In this document: positions 1-11,390 of the stretch, in pieces
Layout of the letters: each line of letters begins with the position of its first letter
How positions within the stretch are numbered: position 1 is the stretch's first letter
Source of the DNA: Dermatemys mawii
Taxonomy: Eukaryota; Chordata; Testudines; Dermatemydidae
DNA length: 64,000 bases
Direction of reading: 5' to 3'
Assembly (NCBI GenBank): GCA_007922305.1
Contig: ML677358.1
Coordinates: forward strand, 17,285,327 to 17,349,326
Program-made: the position numbers and the translations under genes
The notes under the pieces: model-generated
Seen by the model: only the letters and a program-made list of their open reading frames with translations
Database searches by the model: none
What the model was told of the DNA's origin: nothing

Positions 1-1099
1 GCAGATTCTGCAGACAGCTGTAGTAATTCCTGCTCACTCAGAATAGCAGAGCGTGCCACTATCGAAATTTAATCTGAATTCTTCAGTGCAAACCTAATAA
101 TTTTTCACTCATTTTCCTTTATACTTCTGCTTAAGAGAAATATTCTCCCTTCTGCATCAAAAACAACTCAGAATTCATAAACCAGCATTTTTCACGGGGG
201 ACAAGGAATGTAGCAACTTGCACTTTATTACCCATCTCTCATTCCCTCCCTTCAAACAATCAATACAGTTCTCAGCATATAGCTCTTTTCAAAGGTTGCG
301 TATAGTTTCCATTTCAAAATGATATGCTAGCATTCATTTTCTCAGCCCCGAGCCTGGCTTTGTTCTGAAGAAATCTTCTCCTGGGAGAGAGTCTCTTTCC
401 CCATTCCACTGCAAAATCCAGCAGCTAAGGGAACCCCTCTAATTGCCACCGCGGTGAAATACAGGAGTTACCTGGCAAATGGCAATTTTGGTTTATGCTG
501 TTCCAAACAGCATTGCTGGGACATTTGCATGATTGTACTATATGTTTGATATTGTCCCTCTAAAATCATGTCTCCTTCTGCACCTTGCACTAAAAATTCA
601 TACAAATCTGTTTGGGTTTTGCATTATCCCTTCTTCTTTAGGAAGATGTCTGGAGTTGCGGGAAAAGGGAGAAATGTACAGCAGTGTCCTATTTTATGCA
701 GCTTAATTGAAGGACACTATTCAGCTCAGAGTAATATCACCTGCTTGGATTGTCTAAGTCTTCTCTAGTCATTCAGTCCTGGAGAAGTTGCTTAGCAGTG
801 TTCAGAGCAAAGCACCCATGCCCATCCCAAGAGACCCAATGATGCGATGAGAGATTCCAGGGGGACCCAGGACAATTTATATAATTAAAGGCCAGTATAT
901 TTCTTTCACCCTTCCTGATCCCCAAATTTCTGTGGCCAGCCTGACCTGTAACTCTCAGGACCCAAAGCTTCACTGTCTGTCATCGCCTCTCTCCCCACAG
1001 CACAAATGCCACCATCCTCCTCGTTCTTGTCCCTGGCTATTCACTCCCAGCCCTCGTCTGACACCGAGCGGTAGATGACATCCCTACACAGAGCTACTG
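1..1099. other. Intron sequence, no feature recognised
   Basis: This is upstream intron of SGCD on the inferred gene model. I looked for the exon that encodes the transmembrane helix and did not see it. Frames of 60-70 codons are present on both strands but none resembles a known protein. There is no clear repeat family. Confidence 0.6.
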
Positions 1100-1830
1100 T
1101 AGGCTCTGTTTCATTCTGTCCCTAGCCTGACAGCCCGGTGGAATTCCACCATCCCTTTGGTGTTACTGTCTTGCGTAGGGAAGAACAGCAGCATGAGATG
1201 GAGGTGAGATCAACTGGAAACTCATTGCCAATGAGAGCACTCACCTGGACACAGAAAGAAACCTTCCCTTCCATTGGAGTCTTCTCCACTGCCACATACA
1301 CCCTCATAACCATTTAAGAACTGGTTAGACACCAGATCTCAAATTAAACATCTGGAGACAGATCCTCTGCTAGTGTAAACTGACATAGCCTGTTGACTTC
1401 AATGGAGCTAGAACAGTTTATACCAGATGAGGATCTGGGGAACCGTCTTAAAGGACTGTATTGCCTTCAGAACTTCAAAACTTTGCTTTGGCAAAGTAAA
1501 CCTACTTGCCTTGTGCTTTGCAAACTTGAGAATTGTTCTGAATGTTCAAAATGGCATTTTGCATTTCAATGTGGTATTTGATTTTACATTTAAATTTACA
1601 GTCCATCCCCCACACATCTTTTTCTTCAAGTAATTACAGCTTAAATTAACCATAAAAAGCCTGTCTTAATAAAAGATCTGACTTTCTCTCCAAAGCTAAG
1701 ATGAAATATTTTTAACTTGGGCCATTTATGCTGTGTTCTGATGCATCTGTATACCTGTCTCATTGTATAAAAGCCATAAGAAAAACTCATACAGAATTTT
1801 GACATATATTTTGTTTGCTATTATAGTTTG
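1100..1830. repeat. Copy 1 of an old direct duplication
   Basis: This block resembles 2360-3105. Shared landmarks in the same order include ccatccct with a following CAGCA-rich run, a TCAC(C)TGGACAC-like string, attgttctgaat, cacacatc/cacacgc followed by tttcttcaagtaattaca, gatgaaatatt, gcatctgta, and gaaaaactcataca near 1780. The offset is about 1.26-1.28 kb throughout, which favours a local duplication over two unrelated insertions. A palindromic repeat (1361-1437) sits in this copy only. Confidence 0.7.
1361..1437. repeat. Short palindromic repeat (gatcctc...gaggatc)
   Basis: The left arm gatcctctgctagtgtaaac is the imperfect reverse complement of gtttataccagatgaggatc at the right end. 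The core is tgttgacttcaatggagc. It is one of many related palindromes in the window and looks like a non-autonomous DNA element. I cannot name the family. Confidence 0.7.
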
Positions 1831-2359
1831 TCAGACATTTCATTACATCTTGGAAACACACAACTAAACAATTTCTAAAGGAAATAGGCTATTTTGCAGT
1901 CATCTGCTGGAGGCCTGCAGCCAATAATTCACACCATTTGTCACAAAGATTTTTCACATCTAAGCACAAAGAGCTTTGGGGACGGTGCGCAGCTATCCTG
2001 TGAGTAGGCCTAGAGCCTGGGCGTGCTTTACAATGCTATGCTGGAGAGAAGATGAGCACTGATAGCTACGAAGATCAAATCTGAATGGGGAGAGGGTGGA
2101 ATGTGCATTATGTCAATAGTTTAATTCCCGATTAGTGGGATTTTGTGATGTTTAGTGGAAAAGGCAGGAGCCTCCCATAGATCAAATAACAAATCTGAAT
2201 ATGCTGAAGTAGAGGTTCAATTTATTTTCATTTTTTTCCCTATGGAAGGAATTTGATTTATCTTGTTATGCCTTGCAATGCCCAGGACCAGGTTTGCAAG
2301 AACAGGTGAGATCCACCTGCAAAAAATTCCCTCTCTCAATTCAGTGCCACTCTGGGTTG

Positions 2360-3105
2360 CAGATCACACTGCTGGTCCCAGCCAGGTGGAAGAACCGAGA
2401 GGATGCTGCCATCCCTCTGCTGTTCCTCGTCTGAGGGGGGAATCAGAACCAGCACCAGATAGAGGTAGGATCAATGGAGAACACATGCCAGGCAAGCATC
2501 TTCACCTGGCAACACCTCCCAGCATCCAGGAACTAGAGCAACCCCTGGAATTCCCCACCATCGCCGCCTTTTATCTACCCCAAGAAACTGCCAGTTCCCA
2601 AGGGGCTTAAACAACTGGGGACTAACCAATGATCAGATATTGCAAACTTTCTAAATCTCCTAAGTTAAGATTTTCAAAGCCACTTAGGAGATTTGCACAG
2701 CAATTTCCGTTGCTTTTAAAAAGGATTTAATCAGTCAGATGTCTTAGGCAACTTTGAAGATCTCATCCATACACTTCATCTCAGCAACCAAAGCAGCAAT
2801 TTGCTAACCTGAGTATTGTTCTGAATATTGAAAATGACATTCAGCGTTTGTATATTTTCTTAGCTGATACACTTATCTTTGCGATTCAAACTCCCGCACC
2901 CACACACGCTTTTTTCAGGTAATTACATCTTAAACTACACTAGAACACCTCTCTGAAAAAATGACATGACTTTCAAAAGGTAAAGGTGAAATATTGTTAA
3001 TGTAAGCCTATTCTGCTTTCTTTTGAAGCATCTGTATTCCTGTCGTACGATATAAAAGGTATGAGAAAAACTCATACAAAATTTGACACTGATAAAGTAC
3101 TTTCC
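2360..3105. repeat. Copy 2 of the old direct duplication
   Basis: This is the partner of 1100-1830. The clearest match is atgagaaaaactcatacaaa at 3061-3080 against ataagaaaaactcatacaga near 1777. A 115-codon frame begins just upstream and runs into this block, but it does not resemble a protein I know and is not matched by an open frame in copy 1. A different short MITE-like segment lies at 2645-2765 in this copy. Confidence 0.7.
2645..2765. repeat. MITE-like segment with cttaggaga / cttaggca ends
   Basis: The segment begins ctcctaagttaagattttcaa and ends gtcttaggcaactttgaaga, so the two ends are rough inverted copies. The same element type, with the words CTTAGG, TTTTCAAA and CCTAA, recurs near 26000, 59230 and 62660. 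Confidence 0.5.
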
Positions 3106-3750
3106 ATAACTTTTTAAATAGCTTTCCTTCTCACTATTGTTTATAATTTCAGGAAAGAACAAAAGAATTAATTGTATTGCCTTTGCTGAACCGTATATAA
3201 AATAAGAGAGAGGTCAAGTTTTACACAGTGTACTTAATTACAATGCTGTGATAGAAGTAACATAAGTGCATAACTACAACTATTGCAATTTGATATTCTT
3301 TTTTATAAAGTTAAACCTAATTTTTACTAGTCTGATAACTGAAAAATTAATGTCTTTTTCTTCTATATGTGGACTCATCACGCATGGAAAGGTAATATCA
3401 ACATAAGGACACATTACAGTGAGCAATTTCATGTTAACACAGAATGTCACCTTATCATCGCTCTGTCTCTGAGCAGAGATGACTAGCCTAAAAGAGCATC
3501 TTTCATCTGTGTAAATGGTTTACCAGGGGGCATTGCAGATTGCTTGGAATAGAATTTTCTCACCGAAATGGAGCTAAAAGGATAATACAAGTAATTGCAT
3601 TATGCAATGCCTCCCAGTGTTTTACATGTTCTTCTGCACAGGAAAAAACAACCACCATAACTTTGTTTCAGTTTTTGACAGCCTCACTCGGGTATTTAGA
3701 AATCATAGCTAATAGGGGTCTTTTTGTGTGTGTGCGTGTGTGTATTTCAG
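3106..3750. other. Intron sequence before the first SGCD exon
   Basis: AT-rich intron with no repeat family I can name. The last 31 bases are the splice acceptor region: a T run, then about 24 bases of alternating TG with one CG, then tatttcag. Confidence 0.6.
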
Positions 3751-3852
3751 GATGGAATGGGGAACCTGAGAATCACAGAGGAAGGTCTGAAGCTAGAAGG
3801 AGATTCAGAATTCTTGAAACCTCTCTACGCCAAAGAAATCCGGTCCAGACCA
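3751..3852 (+). CDS. SGCD: SGCD (delta-sarcoglycan) internal exon, about residues 65-98
   Basis: Delta-sarcoglycan is a type II membrane glycoprotein of the sarcoglycan complex in the dystrophin-glycoprotein complex of the muscle sarcolemma. This exon has 34 full codons in phase 0, beginning [12 protein letters not shown] and ending YAKEIRSRP. That is the first extracellular stretch after the transmembrane helix. The acceptor is tatttcag ending at 3750, preceded by an unusual TG-rich tract, and the donor is gtaagt at 3853. Compared with human SGCD as I remember it, I see few changes (TEK to TEE, FLQ to FLK, EIQ to EIR). The arginine in NLRI and the SRP motif are kept. The gamma and zeta paralogues share DGMGNLR-like text, but the following exons fit delta. 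The gene assignment is from recognised protein sequence, not a search. Confidence 0.96.
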
Positions 3853-5277
3853 GTAAGTTATCCAGAAAGGAGAAAGGATGATCACATTTCTGTACTCTAA
3901 ACACTAGAAAATATATTGGTAACAATGGCACCCAGCCAATTCACTACTGTAATTTAGCTTGGTTACACTGTGCAAGGCTACTTTGGGGAATGAGCCAGTA
4001 GTGTGACTGCTGTGTAGTTACATGTATTTTTGCCTGAGGAGAAGGCACTGTTGTTTGAAGAGCAGACAACATGCTTCCAGGATATCTGAGATTTTAGAGA
4101 GACTTTTCTCCTTCTATTGATGTATGTTGCATATTAATAAGTCCTCATTGCAGAATTCCTCAGTTTTCATGGGTAGAGAGGTGGCAGATCATTGTGAAAT
4201 CTACCCTGCAGTTTACTAATTGTCATCAATGCTGCCTGAGACCATGGACGTGTGATCAATGCATATGAGTCTGATTCAGCCACAATTAATCACCTTTAAA
4301 CTCTTACCATGGGCTTAATTCTGCAAGGTGCTGAGGACTCATCAATTTTTGTAATTACATGCAGCTAAAACTAACAGCAAATGTGGGAAAATTACTAAAA
4401 GTCTAAATCAGGAGGAACCCACGTGTGATTAAAATGATTAAAATAGCATCTTTATGGTAAAATTTAATCTACTGTCAGCTCTTTCTGACCATCCTCATGC
4501 AACTTGTTTGGCATGAGCAGCTTTGAAAGACTGAATAGGTTATATGATGCTTCTGTTTCCTATTGATAATTCATGGAAGGCATCATATATCCTGTTTCCT
4601 GTTCAGAAATGTTAATTTGAATTGTATAGCAACTTCCCACTTGATGACAGTGGCAGATAGCTAATTAAATATTAACATCACTTTAGCTCTGCATTCCAGT
4701 GGTCTTGTAGCAATTGGAACTTTTTGGAGTAATCAGTGCAACATCCAATACAATATTCAATGTAATTACTGAAGGTTGTAACCCCTTCAAAATGGCTGTT
4801 GTTTGATTTGTGCAATCATTCTAGTTTAGGAAGAGAAGCAAATGAAAAAATATTGATATCTATAAATGTTTCCATGTGGGATTTAAAGGAGGGCCGTAGA
4901 ACCCTATACATGTAACTTCATTCACGTAGCATGGAGTACATGAAGAAATGCATCATATAAATACTTTTTTTTGTTAGGTTTGAGAAATAATATTTGATTT
5001 TAAGAGAACAAAGAGCAAGCCGCGTTTATTGCTACTGGGAAGTTTATTCTTTAGTCCTCCTCATCTTAATCTACATATCAGTATGGTGAAGGGTCAAAAA
5101 ATATCTTCTCATGCTAGTTAAGGCTATGATACAAGACTGCATGCTATGACTGGTGGTTTCATGAAGGCCAAACAAGAGGTAATACAAATCCTGTGGATAT
5201 GTTACTTCCATAGAGGACTTCTCCCTCCTTTCAATATATTATTATTGTTCTGAGACTTTATCTGTGAATTCAAAGGG
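3853..5277. other. SGCD intron, no feature recognised
   Basis: AT-rich sequence with no long frames. The stretch around 4600-4860 is low in recognisable repeats and could be a conserved non-coding block, but I cannot test conservation here. Confidence 0.5.
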
Positions 5278-5345
5278 CCTGATCAAAAACCCAGTGACGT
5301 GAATGAGTGTCTTTCCACTGACTTTAGTGAGCAGTCGATCAGTCT
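5278..5345. repeat. Short palindrome-type repeat, degenerate
   Basis: It begins cctgatcaaaaacccagtga and contains ccactgactttagtgagcag, the shared motif of the palindromic family. Only part of the inverted structure survives. Confidence 0.5.
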
Positions 5346-5517
5346 CACAGTCTATATGGAACTTTAGCACGTGAACAGCTCCACTGACTTCCCATTGGAG
5401 TTGGATAGTGGTGTAGTCAACACAAAAATTATCCAGATCTTTCCAGCTGTCAGACTACATTCAGACTTAGGGTCAGCAGGTACAATTCTGGTTTCAGTGA
5501 AATTGTGCTTTCTTATT

Positions 5518-6363
5518 ATAGAATCATAGAATATCAGGGTTGGAAGGGACCTCAGGAGGTCATCTAGTCCAAACCCCTGCTCAAAGCAGGACCAGTCCCC
5601 AGGTAAATCATCCCAGCTAGAGCTTTGTCAAGCCTGACCTTAAAAACCTCTAAAAAAGGAGATTCCAGCACCTCCCTAGGTAACCTATTTCAGTGCTTCA
5701 CCACCCTCCTAGTGAAAAAGTTTTCCCTAATATCCAACCTAAACCACCCCCACTGCAACTTGAGACCATTACTCCTTGTTCTGTCATCTGGTACCACTGA
5801 GAACAGTCTAGATCCATCCTCTTTGGAACCCCTTTTCAGGTAGTTGAAAGCAGCTATCAAATCCCCCCTCATTCTTCTCTTTGGTAGACTAAATAATCCC
5901 AGTTCCTTCAGCCTCTCCTCATAAATCCTGTGCTCCAGCCCCCTAATACATTTTGTTGCCCTCCGCTGGACACTTTCCAATTTTTTCCATATCCTCCTTG
6001 TAGCGTGGGGCCCAAAGCTGGACACAGTACTCCAGATGAGGCCTCACCAATGTCAAATAGAGGGGAACGATGACATCCCTTGATCTGCTGGCAATGCCCC
6101 TAATGCCTAATACAACCCAAAATGCCGTTAGTCTTCTTGGCAACAAGGGCACACTGTTGACTCATATCCAGCTCCTCATCCACTGTAACCCCTAGGTCCT
6201 TTTCTGCAGAACTGCTGCCTAGCCATTCGGTCCCCAGTCTGTAGCAGTGCATGGCACTCTGCACTTGTCCTTGTTAAACCTCATCAGATTTCTTTTGGCC
6301 CAATCCTCTAATTTGTCTAGGTCCCCCTGTATCCTATGGATATCCTCCAGCATATCTACCACT
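5518..6363 (-). mobile_element. CR1 LINE, 3' part (before the insert)
   Basis: A reverse-strand CR1. The 3' tail reads on the + strand as tagaatcatagaatatcagg followed by ggaagggacctcaggaggtc, the standard turtle and bird CR1 end. Reverse-strand frames at 5690-6025 and 5943-6152 encode decayed C-terminal reverse transcriptase with [13 protein letters not shown] and [13 protein letters not shown]. Stops and frameshifts show it is dead. The element continues at 6503 beyond a SINE-like insertion. Confidence 0.93.
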
Positions 6364-6502
6364 CCTCCCAGTCCGGTAAAGTGGGCTATAGCCTATGAAA
6401 GCTTATGCTGAAATAAATTTGTTAGTCTCTAAGGTGCCACAAGTATTCCTGCTTTTTTTATGGATATAAACTAACACGGCTGCTACTCTGAAACCTCCCA
6501 GT
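6364..6502 (+). mobile_element. SINE or LINE-tail insertion with 9-bp target duplication
   Basis: The insert 6373-6493 interrupts CR1 and is flanked by cctcccagt on both sides (6364-6372 and 6494-6502). It contains gtgggctatagcctatgaaa, then aaatttgttagtctctaagg, then ctaacacggctgctactctg, a very common dispersed sequence in turtle genomes. No tRNA-like head is present, so it is probably a 5'-truncated SINE or a LINE 3' end. A related copy lies near 10897. Orientation is given by the recurrent form and is not certain. Confidence 0.8.
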
Positions 6503-6700
6503 TCAGTGTCATCCGCAAACTTGCTGAGGGTGCAGTCCACGCCATCCTCCAGATCATTAATGAAGATATTGAACCAAACCGGCCCCAGAACCGACCCCTG
6601 GGGCACTCTGCTTGATACTGGCTGCCAACTAGACATGGAGCCATTGATCATGACCCATTGAGCCCAACGATCCAGCCAGCTTTCTATCCACCTTATGCCA
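6503..6700 (-). mobile_element. CR1 LINE, reverse transcriptase part (after the insert)
   Basis: Continuation of the same CR1. The reverse-strand frame at 6403-6651 encodes [20 protein letters not shown] and the active-site block KFADDTEL, both hallmarks of CR1 reverse transcriptase. Similarity fades near 6700, which is taken as the 5' truncation point. Confidence 0.9.
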
Positions 6701-9029
6701 AGTCTGAATTTGATTCACCATATCCAAGTGAGACTCTGCTGCATAAGGTGATCCTTTTGGAATATATGCAAGTACTTCTAAATTACCAGAACTATAATCT
6801 TCCCTTATACTGGGAGTAAATTGTTTCTGATCTAACCAGAGCATTCTTGCAAAATGAAATGTATTACCAATTACTGAGCTTGAGGAATATAGTAAAAACT
6901 AAGTGCTGAACTCGGTTCTCAGTTACATTTCTGAAAATCAATAATATCTCCATTACCATTGAGTTACTTAGGATTTTAACTAGTGCAAAATGTGGTTTTA
7001 AAAATGCACAGTGTAAGAGACAAGAACTTTAAATAATGGTAAATAATAAAACATGCCAGGACTATGTTAATGTATAATATTTCCATGTGTTTTAGTAAAC
7101 AACCTAAGAGTGCAGTCTGCTAGCTTAGCTAATGGTTTTATTTATTGCTCAACAGACTTGCAAATGATGGTTATTTATAGAAGATAGAGAACGATATTTC
7201 AGTGTAATTTCATCTAGTAGCGTAGTTACACAATTAATCCAATGTTGTCTGTATGTAGTAGAGGTCATGGGGACAGACTCGTGATGAGTGTAGTTGCATT
7301 CCAATGATTTCATTGAAGTTGTTCCAGTTCTCCGTTTGACCACATGGGTGAATCATAGAGTGCTCCCAATCTTTATGAATCTCTCTCTCTCTCTGGATAG
7401 AACGGGGTAATCCCTGTGGAAATCTCTTAGGAATGCATCTTCATAACTGGTGGTAGCCTCAGTTCATTAGCCACTCCCATCCTTCTCAGATGCATTTTTA
7501 ATTCCATCATAGATCATGATTAAAAGCATTTACATTTTCCTTAGAAATCAGAGCCTCAGGCCTAAAAATAGAAGAAGTTCTCCATTTAAAGGATACATTT
7601 AATTTTCACTATGGGGCCAGATTGCCCCCTCTTGGGGAAAAATTATGGGTTAGGAAGAAGGAAAACCCCACCAAGTGTACAGGAATCCTTTTGCTACTCT
7701 ACTTTACACTGAAGCTGAAGCCCCTGTGGTGGTTCCAGAATAAGAGAGCTGTAACTGGCTACCTGATGCCCCTCACCTTCTGTGCTGGGTGGTTGAATTC
7801 AATCTGATCACCTCTGGAAAGCTGTCCCACAACTGAGGTGCTGCCACTGAAATTGCGCTTGAGCAGAGTCTACACGGAGCGCTGATGCGTGTGATTTATC
7901 ATGACCAAAGGGAGACATGTTTGTTGGATCCCCTTTAGGAAATACTGGCGGCATATTACTGGGCATCAGAGCATCATGGATAGTTTTGTGAACACTGAGG
8001 ATGTTCTAGTAGTAATTTTGAGAAACTAATGCTAATTTTGCTGCAGTGATGGGTGCATCGTTTAACCTTGTTTTAAAGGGAAATGATAGATGCACCAAGA
8101 TATCCAGAAGTGAGCAGAGCATCTTCAACTCCCAGCTCAACATATTGTGCCCTAAACATCATTTTCCATGCCACTTGCATGGAACATGAGCATCTTGCTG
8201 CCTTTAATTAAGAAGTTAACTAGACCATGAAGTATTGCCTGAGTGACTGAAAGTGATTAGTTCTTCACCAAGAAGGCACATTAGGTATCTCTTCATTTCT
8301 TTACTTGCACATCAATTATGGAGATTATTAAAAATTGGAAGGGTCATCTATATAAGCCCATCTGTAGCCCAGATTCATTGTTGCTCTCCAAAGGTAACTG
8401 TCTTTCTAAGAGTGTAATTTATTGTGGACAATTGTGTGAACCATCTGCTTACTTTTTAAAATAAGACAAATAAACTTCTAGTGAAAGTTGCACATCTGAT
8501 CACAAGTGTTATTTTTATGTGCTGGAAAGCAGTGAGAACAGGTTTTTTTGTGGTCTCAATCTGCTGTTGTTTCGAGTTGACTAGAATTTAAAAAAGTGAA
8601 AATTTCATGCCTCTTTTGAGAAGAGCTATTAACAGGCAGGTCCCTTGAAACTTCCTTTAAGTTAAGCTTCAGCCTTCTTTAATGCAAATTATTTGTTTTG
8701 TTTGGAGGTTTGCTACTTCCATGTCTACAGGCAATATATAAGGGAGTTTGGTATGTAATGTGGCTTATTTTCTGCCCTAATAATAACAGAAATGAAATAC
8801 TATGCTGAGGTTACACAATGAAAGTACAGGCTTGGCTGGTAACTGTGTGACAACTGGAGAGATGATAAACACAGCGTGAGGAAACAGGAAAAGATCATCC
8901 CATCTCCCAAATTTAGGATTCACAAATGCTCATTCAAGAGGTAAAGGCAATTTGCCTTATGTTATTTAAAACAAGTTACGATTTTATCTTTTACAATAAT
9001 CGTTTGTAATTAATATGTAGAAAATTAGA
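6701..9029. other. SGCD intron, mostly unrecognised
   Basis: No gene-like frames. There is a (CT)n microsatellite at 7381-7394. The stretch near 7610-7640 has the wording ggggccagattgccccct, seen in old turtle repeats, but too little remains to call. Confidence 0.5.
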
Positions 9030-9032
9030 TGC

Positions 9033-9142
9033 CAGTCCTGCAAATATTTGTGCACGTGCATAATTTTCCTTACACTGTTAATACCGCTGAATACAACAGG
9101 AGTATTCATATGAGCAACGTGTACGTTTGCAGGATCAGGACT
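9033..9142. repeat. Palindromic repeat (cagtcctgcaaa...tttgcaggatcaggac)
   Basis: The left arm cagtcctgcaaatatttgtg and gcacgtgcataa are inverted in the right arm, gcaacgtgtac then gtttgcaggatcaggactta. The whole unit is about 110 bp and imperfect. It belongs to the same class as 15855-15965 and 49997-50085. Confidence 0.75.
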
Positions 9143-9600
9143 TATGCATTATAAAAGTATTGACGCTGAGCCTGCAATCATATCCACATAGGCCAACTCT
9201 CATACACTCCTGGAGCCCCACTGGCTTCGCTGCGACTCTGTGCAGGTGGATTGAACAGGCAAGAGGTTGGATTACAGGACTGAGCCCTCACCCAGAAAAA
9301 AGTGTGTCCATTTGTCTCCCCTTAGATATGCCCATGCAACCCTAAGACACAATTATGTTTCACTGGTGTAAACGATGGCAGAATTTGATCTGCATTTCAA
9401 AGTACTTTACAGATTATATTTTACCAGTTTTGTCCCTGCACTGGAACACACAGTTCTTTCCTTTTTTAAAAAATAAACAACCCCAATCTTTAAAACAGTT
9501 TTAAATGATTTCTAAAAAATTAATTGCCGATTTTGAAAGCAAAAGGATTAGTGCAAAATACAGTGCTGCCATCTTGATTTTTATTTTCAGAGGATGCTAT

Positions 9601-9810
9601 AGGCCCTAATGCTGCAAGCTGCTTAGTGAGGGAGGCTTGTTCTACCTGTGCATAATCCTGTTCACTTCAGTGGAAGTCTGCCCATTCAGAGTAGATTGCA
9701 AGGTTAGACCATGGAACATAACACTGTCAGAACTCCCACTGACTTCAGTGGGACCAGGACGAGACCCAGTATTAACACCTGGGCCCAATCCTGATCCTGC
9801 AATAGGAATC
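9601..9810. repeat. Two adjacent degenerate palindrome-type repeats
   Basis: The first begins ggccctaatgctgcaagctg and contains ttcacttcagtggaagtctg. The second contains ctcccactgacttcagtggg and ends near gcccaatcctgatcctgca. Both carry the family motif ACTTCAGTGG. Confidence 0.55.
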
Positions 9811-10513
9811 TTCGTGGTGTGGGAGTCCACAGTGGCAGATCCAGTTGTGGGTTTGAAATTGACAAAGATTCTCTCTTTTTGCTAGAGTTTAATCAGTTGT
9901 TGACAAAGCAATATCTTAAATAGCAGCTGCATACAAGGTGATTTCATGCATTTCCATTTCCATCAATGATTCCGTTTTCATTAGTTAAAAACTCTTTCCA
10001 TGCCAACGTTTCAATGATACAAGCCGCAAAGGAAGCTTTTAAGGCTGATAAATAATTATTTTGCACCTGACTTGTTTCATAGTGTACATGTTTGGAATGG
10101 GAAGGTGGTTTAAGCCCCATAATCCTGATATTCACTAGTATTATTTGCTCTGAGTCAGATCTGCCCCAGAGTTAAAATTGCACATTCATAAACAGTAAAA
10201 TATACACATGGAACTAAACAGTGACATGCACCCACAATGAGACGTACTTGCCTGAGAGCCAAAAATACATATTTATAAACACTAAAATAGTAATTTGGAT
10301 TAAAAAGCAGTATCCACCCACAATGAGAGGAAAGTGCAGATGGCAAGATAATTGCAATTTTCTGCAGTCAAGCTGTGGAGTTAGAATTTAGCCTTTCAGT
10401 TAAGGCTTGGGTAGCTCACAGAGAAGGCACGTGTTTGCAGAAAATTTATCATCTTCCTTTCTCAATGTTTACAGGAGAAGAGAAAGATGATTGATTTAGC
10501 TTCCTCATGATTA

Positions 10514-10591
10514 AGGCCCTGATTCAACAACGCATTTAAACACATGAACAGTCCACTGAAGTCAATGAAAGACCAAAAAAAAAAAAAAAAA
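10514..10591. repeat. Degenerate palindrome-type repeat followed by a poly(A) run
   Basis: ggccctgattcaacaacgca and ccactgaagtcaatgaaaga mark the repeat. It runs straight into 17 consecutive A bases (10575-10591). Confidence 0.5.
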
Positions 10592-10896
10592 GGTTCATTT
10601 CTCCCCCTTAAATCATTAGTTCCCCCACCACTTCCAATCCCTGAACTCCCCCTACCACCCAGCTAACACTTAAACGATCAGTTCCTCCAGTGCGGACATG
10701 GGAAGCAAACTCTTAAGAGAACAAATGGAACTTGTGTGCTCTGACAGGTCGGTCATAATTGCTGAAGGCCCTCTGTCAACTGTGCTTTCATGTGAGATGC
10801 TTGGTCTTTAAATCTAGGAACCATCAGCTGAAGCGCTTCAGCAGCCATTGTGGCTTATGAGGAGAAAATGAATTCTCTCAGGTAGTCAGGATCCTC

Positions 10897-11000
10897 ACGA
10901 TGAATGATCAAGTGGGTCTTAGCCCACGAAAACTTACGATCCCTAAGATCTGTTAGTCTATAAGGTGCTACAAGACTCTCTGTCGCTTTTGCAAAGCCAT
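10897..11000 (+). mobile_element. Second copy of the 'gttagtct..aaggtgc' SINE/LINE tail
   Basis: Shares with 6373-6493 the order aagtgggtcttagcccacga, then ctgttagtctataaggtgct, then acaagactctctgtcg. The internal section after cttacgatc is divergent. No clear target duplication was seen. Confidence 0.65.
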
Positions 11001-11045
11001 GGAACTGAGTCTGATGTACAGTATCCCCTATAATTACACAGGCCA

Positions 11046-11390
11046 CCGTCTGCTGCCCATCTCAGTAGAAGTCAGGTAGCAGGTGTTGCAAGAATATTAT
11101 TTAGAAATCTTGACAAACAAAAGGGTGAATTACCAACTCTAACCAAGTGAGCCCTGCTCACAGCCACCTCCCGCCACCTCTCTGGCCGAGGCTACCAAAC
11201 ATACGCAGCATCGTCATGTGTGTGTATTCGCTTCAAGGCCACACTCCAGCTGCCTCTTTCTGTTCAGTCACATCAGAGTCCTGTTTCCCCTCTAGCTATC
11301 AGCAAGGTAGAGAGCAGGCAACCAGACACACAAACATGGCAGACGGAAACATTTAATGCAGAGGCAATGTGAATTGCAAGAAGTGTTGGC
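11046..11390. other. Intron, nothing recognised
   Basis: Mixed-composition sequence between two repeats, with no exon-like or repeat signature I can name. Confidence 0.5.

Noticed and set aside
2263..2610. A 115-codon forward frame rich in P, R and E
   Set aside because: It runs into one copy of the old duplication, and the matching block in copy 1 has no equivalent open frame, so selection for coding is not supported.
3751..3852. Assignment of the exon to SGCG or SGCZ
   Set aside because: The first exon alone is ambiguous, but the following exons carry delta-specific text ([30 protein letters not shown]).
7381..7394. Direct repeats that might be a CRISPR array or minisatellite
   Set aside because: This is a simple CT dinucleotide run. 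Similar CT, GA and CA runs elsewhere (22043, 23616, 35328) are ordinary microsatellites.
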